From NCBI GenBank assembly GCA_017940955.1, contig JAGAXP010000305.1, positions 1-46,328 on the forward strand: a DNA stretch of 46,328 nt, read 5' to 3'. How positions within the stretch are numbered: the first letter of the stretch is position 1; each line of letters starts with the position of its first letter. The stretch comes from Oribacterium sp. (GTDB taxonomy: Bacteria > Bacillota_A > Clostridia > Lachnospirales > Lachnospiraceae). The notes beneath the pieces were generated by a model. The model was not told the origin of the DNA. It saw nothing but the letters and a program-made list of their open reading frames with translations, and made no database searches. The translations under genes were made by a program, and so were the position numbers. Of this stretch, positions 43,225 through 46,328 are shown piece by piece.

Positions 43225-43255
43225 TAACCTGTTGGTAAAAAATAGTTAACCATAG
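43218..43255. promoter_or_regulatory. Second BirA-type operator overlapping the bioY -10 and start
   Basis: CTATAGTTAACC (43218-43229), 14 bases, AGTTAACCATAG (43244-43255): inverted halves with 10 of 12 positions matching. Spacing equals that of the site at 43172-43201. Confidence 0.7.
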
Positions 43256-43325
43256 CAACAGTTGGGCCGGCGCACATCCCTTGCATTTTCCGGACGGAAT
43301 ATACCAAATTTAAAGGAGACACAAC

Positions 43326-43925
43326 ATGCGAAATACAAAAACACTGGATCTTTGCCTGATAGCATTATTCACAGCGATCATCTCTATCGTGAGTCAGTTT
43401 AACATCCCACTGCCCGGCGGTGTTCCCATGACACTGCAGACCTTCATCGTTCCGGTGGCAGGCATAGTTATAGGCAGCAGGCGCGGTTTCATGGCAACCC
43501 TTTCATATGTAATCCTGGGAGCCATAGGCGTACCGGTGTTCCATGGACTTACCGGAGGTCTGGGCAGCATCATGGGACCAACCGGCGGATTCATCATTTC
43601 CTTCCCGGTTATGGCACTCCTTGCAGGAATGTTTTATGAACTTGCAGTGATGATTTCAGGAGAAAGAGACGGAAACAGAAAAGCAGTCATATATTACGGA
43701 CTGACCATTGCCGGAATCCTGGCAGGCACCCTGTTTAATTACGCGGTGGGAGTACTCTGGTTCATGCTCATGACCCACAATACTTTAGGCGCTGCTCTCT
43801 CCGCCTGCGTGATTCCCTTCATCCCCACAACTATCATAAAGATCGTTTTAGTCCTGATCCTTGCGCCCGCATTGAGGCATACTCTGTATCAGGCAAGACT
43901 CATAGGAACAGCAAACGCGGCATAA
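43326..43925 (+). CDS. bioY: Biotin transporter BioY (ECF S component)
   Basis: 199 residues with six hydrophobic segments. Family pattern: FNIPLPGGVPMTLQTFIVPVAGIVIGSRRGFMATLSYVILGAIGVPVFHGLTGGLGSIMGPTGGFIISFP (about 25-95). It binds biotin in the membrane and works with a shared energy-coupling module that is not encoded here. ATG start with AAAGGAG upstream. The tandem operator-like sites in front imply repression by biotin-bound BirA. A terminator follows, so it is a single-gene unit. Confidence 0.95.
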   Translation: MRNTKTLDLCLIALFTAIISIVSQFNIPLPGGVPMTLQTFIVPVAGIVIGSRRGFMATLSYVILGAIGVPVFHGLTGGLGSIMGPTGGFIISFPVMALLAGMFYELAVMISGERDGNRKAVIYYGLTIAGILAGTLFNYAVGVLWFMLMTHNTLGAALSACVIPFIPTTIIKIVLVLILAPALRHTLYQARLIGTANAA

Positions 43926-43938
43926 AAATAGTGTATTT

Positions 43939-43982
43939 AAGCCTCCGATTTCGGGATAAAACCCGGATGAGGAGGCTTTTTT
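43939..43982 (+). terminator. Terminator of bioY
   Basis: AAGCCTCC (43939-43946) pairs with GGAGGCTT (43971-43978), with an inner CGGG/CCCG stem, followed by T's. Confidence 0.92.
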
Positions 43983-44228
43983 ATTGTTACCCGGACGGTG
44001 GGGCATGGTCCATCAACTGTTGACTCTGACTCGATATTTGCGCTCATATCAGTTATAATCGAAAGTAATGATGCGATTAAGGCATACCGGATCAGGAACC
44101 TTAAAGATTGATGTATACATGAAAAAACAACCTGCTAAATGAATGCTTTTATAGCCGATTAGATATGCATCTGTGTGTCAGAAACAAATGGCAAAAAACA
44201 TGCATTTACAGATGACAGGAGGCAAGAA
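43983..44228. other. Gap between bioY and phosphoglucomutase
   Basis: I see a TATAAT (44054-44059) without a good -35, and a stretch at about 43990-44026 that on the minus strand reads TGATGGACCATGCCCCACCG, reminiscent of the loop of the inverted repeat at 23241-23308. No other gene or RNA is visible. Confidence 0.35.
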
Positions 44229-45923
44229 ATGAATTATCAGATGAAATTTGAAGAATGGCTGGACCGGCTTGAGGATACAGACCCGTTAAAGCAGGAGCTC
44301 ATCTCCATAAAAGATAATGAAACCGAAAAGGAGGAACGCTTCTATAAGGATCTTTCCTTCGGGACAGCCGGACTCAGGGGAAAAGTCGGAGCCGGCACAA
44401 ACCGCATGAACTTCTACACAGTAGGTAAGGCTACTCAGGGAATTGCGGATTACATCATAGCCCACGGCGAAGAAGCCATGAAGAAAGGCGTTGTCATAGC
44501 TCACGATCCGAGACATTTTTCAAAAGAATTTGCAGAGCTTGCGGCAGAGATATTTGCGGCAAACGGCATAAAGGTTTATACATTCCCTTCTCTCCGCCCT
44601 ACCCCGGAGCTTGCCTTTATGGTAAATCGCCTGGGAACAAAGGCCGGCATAAACATTACCGCCTCACATAATCCGAAGGAGTATAACGGCTACAAGGCTT
44701 ACTGGGAGGATGGCTGTCAGGTATCAAGCGAAGTTGCGGATGGAATGCTTTCGAAGATCAATGCTGTCGACATCTGGACCGGGGTCAAAAAATCGGATTA
44801 CGGTGAGGGAATCAAGTCAGGTGCCATCACGGTTCTCGGCGAAGAGTACGACAGGGAGTATCTTGATAAGGTTTTGAGCCTTAAGATTCATGACGGGGAC
44901 GAGTTGGATCTTGATATCCCATTTGTTTACACTCCGCTTAACGGCTGCGGTTCCATCCCCTTCCGTGAGATGCTTAAGGAGCGTGGTTTCAGGAACTGGA
45001 AGATAGTTCCGGAGCAGGAAATGCCGGATCCGGATTTCACAACCGTAGGGTACCCGAACCCGGAGGATCCCAAGGCATTTAAACTTAGCGAGCGCTACGG
45101 CCGTGAATTCGGTGCAGAGCTTCTTATGGCAACAGATCCTGACGCGGACAGATTCGCTATTGAGATAAAAGATGACGAGGGGAACTACATCCCGCTTAAC
45201 GGAAACCAGACCGGTTATCTCCTTGTAAACTATATTCTGGAAGGCCGTAAAACTGCAGGCACTCTTCCTGAGAAGGGGGCAATGATAAAGTCCATAGTCA
45301 CTTCCACCCTCTCAGATATCATTGCGAAAGCCTATGGTGTGGAAATGTTCGAGACCCTTACAGGCTTCAAGAATATTTGCGGAAAGATACCTTACCTTCA
45401 TGAGCATGGCTACACTTATCTTTTCGGCTATGAGGAATCTGTCGGTTACGCAGCCTGTGAAGAGATCCGGGATAAGGACGGCATCTCAGCAGGGATGCTG
45501 GTGGCCGAAGCTGCTGCCTACTATAGAAAGCAGGGAAAGACTCTCTATGATGTGCTTTGCGAGATTTATGAAAAGTACGGATACTTTGCAGAGGATGAAC
45601 CGAATCTGGTTCTGGAAGGGATTGCCGGAGCAAGGCGCATAGAACGCATGATGACCTATATCCGGGAGAACCACCCCGCAGAGCTTGCCGGCTCCAAGGT
45701 GGTGAAGGTTATAGATTACAAAGATGGTTATGAAGATATCCCCCCTCAGAATGCCATGAAATTTTTCCTGGACAACGGCTCCTGGTTTGCCATGAGACCC
45801 AGCGGCACAGAACCCAAGATCAAGTTCTACATCTATTCCGTTCAGGACTCAAGGGAAAAAGCCCTCTCCGTCAACCGCCGCTTAAAAGAAGAAATATTAG
45901 AGTCCATAAACACCATTCAATGA
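44229..45923 (+). CDS. pgcA: Phosphoglucomutase / phosphomannomutase
   Basis: 564 residues. It has the four alpha-D-phosphohexomutase domains: the catalytic phosphoserine loop NITASHNPKEYNGYKAYW near 138-155, the metal loop ATDPDADRFA near 303-312, the sugar-binding loop GYEESVGYAACEEIRDKDGIS near 400-420 and the phosphate-binding MRPSGTEPKIKFYIYS near 521-536. It interconverts glucose 1- and 6-phosphate, feeding glycogen, cell-wall and exopolysaccharide precursors. I choose the ATG at 44229 because AGGAGG stands six bases upstream; the open frame extends to 44175 without a ribosome site. Not linked to bioY. Confidence 0.93.
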   Translation: MNYQMKFEEWLDRLEDTDPLKQELISIKDNETEKEERFYKDLSFGTAGLRGKVGAGTNRMNFYTVGKATQGIADYIIAHGEEAMKKGVVIAHDPRHFSKEFAELAAEIFAANGIKVYTFPSLRPTPELAFMVNRLGTKAGINITASHNPKEYNGYKAYWEDGCQVSSEVADGMLSKINAVDIWTGVKKSDYGEGIKSGAITVLGEEYDREYLDKVLSLKIHDGDELDLDIPFVYTPLNGCGSIPFREMLKERGFRNWKIVPEQEMPDPDFTTVGYPNPEDPKAFKLSERYGREFGAELLMATDPDADRFAIEIKDDEGNYIPLNGNQTGYLLVNYILEGRKTAGTLPEKGAMIKSIVTSTLSDIIAKAYGVEMFETLTGFKNICGKIPYLHEHGYTYLFGYEESVGYAACEEIRDKDGISAGMLVAEAAAYYRKQGKTLYDVLCEIYEKYGYFAEDEPNLVLEGIAGARRIERMMTYIRENHPAELAGSKVVKVIDYKDGYEDIPPQNAMKFFLDNGSWFAMRPSGTEPKIKFYIYSVQDSREKALSVNRRLKEEILESINTIQ

Positions 45924-45952
45924 TTGACACAAGAATGTATGTTTGCTAAAAT
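45924..45952 (+). promoter_or_regulatory. Strong promoter of the small peptide gene
   Basis: Consensus TTGACA (45924-45929), 17-bp spacer, TAAAAT (45947-45952). The -35 begins right after the phosphoglucomutase stop codon. Confidence 0.82.
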
Positions 45953-45962
45953 TCCAAAAGTG

Positions 45963-46016
45963 CTACCAGTAAAAACGGTAGGCGGTTAGTCCTTCATCAG
46001 AGGACTGTGACCTCTG
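45963..46016 (+). other. Structured leader of the small peptide gene
   Basis: CTACC/GGTAG (about 45963-45981), then AGTCCT/AGGACT and CAGAGG/CCTCTG, which share bases (45988-46015) and exclude each other. A direct repeat AGAAATCT follows (46025 and 46040). Leaders with alternative stems are common in type I toxin mRNAs. Confidence 0.5.
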
Positions 46017-46070
46017 TTTATCATAGAAATCTCTTATGAGAAATCTAACAGAAAATGGAGGAACTTGAAT

Positions 46071-46172
46071 ATGCTCACCATAAGTGACCTGATTGCTGTG
46101 CTCGCATTATGTTCGACATTTTACAGTCTTGGTTACATGCATGGAAAGCATGATTCCAAGACACAAAAATAA
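46071..46172 (+). CDS. 33-residue hydrophobic peptide, type I toxin-like
   Basis: Hand-translated: ATG with GGAGGA upstream, 33 codons, TAA. Residues about 5-23 (SDLIAVLALCSTFYSLGYM) form one short membrane segment, followed by the basic tail HGKHDSKTQK. Its own consensus promoter, a 110-base structured leader and a terminator enclose it. Single-helix peptides with this layout are often annotated as holin-like or type I toxins in Clostridia; I infer the class from layout and have not matched it to a characterised toxin. The 3' region contains ACCGCCC/GGGCGGT (46172-46225), a long-range stem that could pair with an antisense RNA. Confidence 0.65.
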   Translation: MLTISDLIAVLALCSTFYSLGYMHGKHDSKTQK

Positions 46173-46233
46173 CCGCCCAAGTCTGCTAAGGATCTTACGC
46201 AAAGTAAGTGAATTTACGGGGCGGTGCAAAAAG

Positions 46234-46258
46234 GAACATTGAAAGATGTTCTTTTTTT
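46234..46258. terminator. Terminator after the small peptide gene
   Basis: GAACAT (46234-46239) pairs with ATGTTC (46246-46251), followed by seven T's on the plus strand. On the minus strand CTTTTTG follows, so an antisense transcript from the right could also end here. Confidence 0.88.
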
Positions 46259-46328
46259 GTACCCAATTTTCATCCACATTTCTTTCCATATTGTACTGTA
46301 GATTTTATACGATTACCATCACCCTTCA

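Noticed and set aside
46107..46289. 60-codon minus-strand frame opposite the small peptide
   Set aside because: It runs through the terminator hairpin and lacks a convincing ribosome site. An antisense RNA there is possible, but a protein is not supported.

Overview
The window looks like the chromosome of a Gram-positive, low-to-mid GC Clostridia member, most likely a Lachnospiraceae (Butyrivibrio-like). This is inferred from the Firmicute gene order rimP-nusA-ylxR-ylxQ-infB-rbfA-nrnA-truB/ribF, a tryptophan T-box in front of trpE, a BirA-type operator in front of bioY, SARP-like regulators and MacAB-like exporters with an SLH-domain protein. No rRNA, tRNA, phage, transposase or CRISPR array is visible. 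Most genes lie on the minus strand.

Region by region. 1-9285 (minus): a translation/RNA operon read rimP, nusA, rnpM(ylxR), ylxQ, infB, rbfA, nrnA and a fused truB-ribF. A methyltransferase-STAS fusion follows and runs off the left edge. The operon has a good promoter and a hairpin in its leader. RimP lacks its usual C-terminal domain. 9423-13026 (minus): a sodium:neurotransmitter-type symporter behind a leader terminator, a SARP/BTAD regulator with a degenerate GGDEF-like tail, and a stand-alone NAD(P)HX epimerase. 13114-18308 (minus): an SLH-domain secreted protein, a MacA-like adaptor, a MacB-like ATPase and a permease form one exporter operon. A divergent OmpR-type two-component system (18649-20886, plus) probably controls it. 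20961-24530: MATE exporter, Maf pyrophosphatase and a LacI-family regulator, with several palindromic repeats between them. 24691-27363 (minus): a double-FHA ABC ATPase with a separate ABC-2 permease. 27570-30896: a D,D-carboxypeptidase with an Ala/Ser-rich spacer, and a YgiQ radical SAM protein. 30999-33609 (minus): a polar amino-acid ABC importer (lipoprotein, permease, ATPase) with a hairpin between the first two genes. 33828-39159 (minus): a second ABC exporter (ATPase, large FtsX-type permease, HlyD adaptor) followed by a histidine phosphatase. 39332-41901 (minus): trpE-trpG alone under a Trp T-box. 41980-43023: a charged protein of unknown function. 43138-45923 (plus): bioY with tandem biotin-operator-like sites, then a phosphoglucomutase. 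45924-46258 (plus): a promoter, structured leader, 33-residue hydrophobic peptide and terminator, laid out like a type I toxin gene.

The most unusual items are the methyltransferase-STAS fusion, the TruB-RibF fusion with a shortened TruB, the truncated RimP, the split double-FHA ABC system, a family of GC-rich palindromes whose outer arms co-vary between copies, the tandem bioY operators, and the small peptide locus. No single item can be declared a new system from sequence alone.
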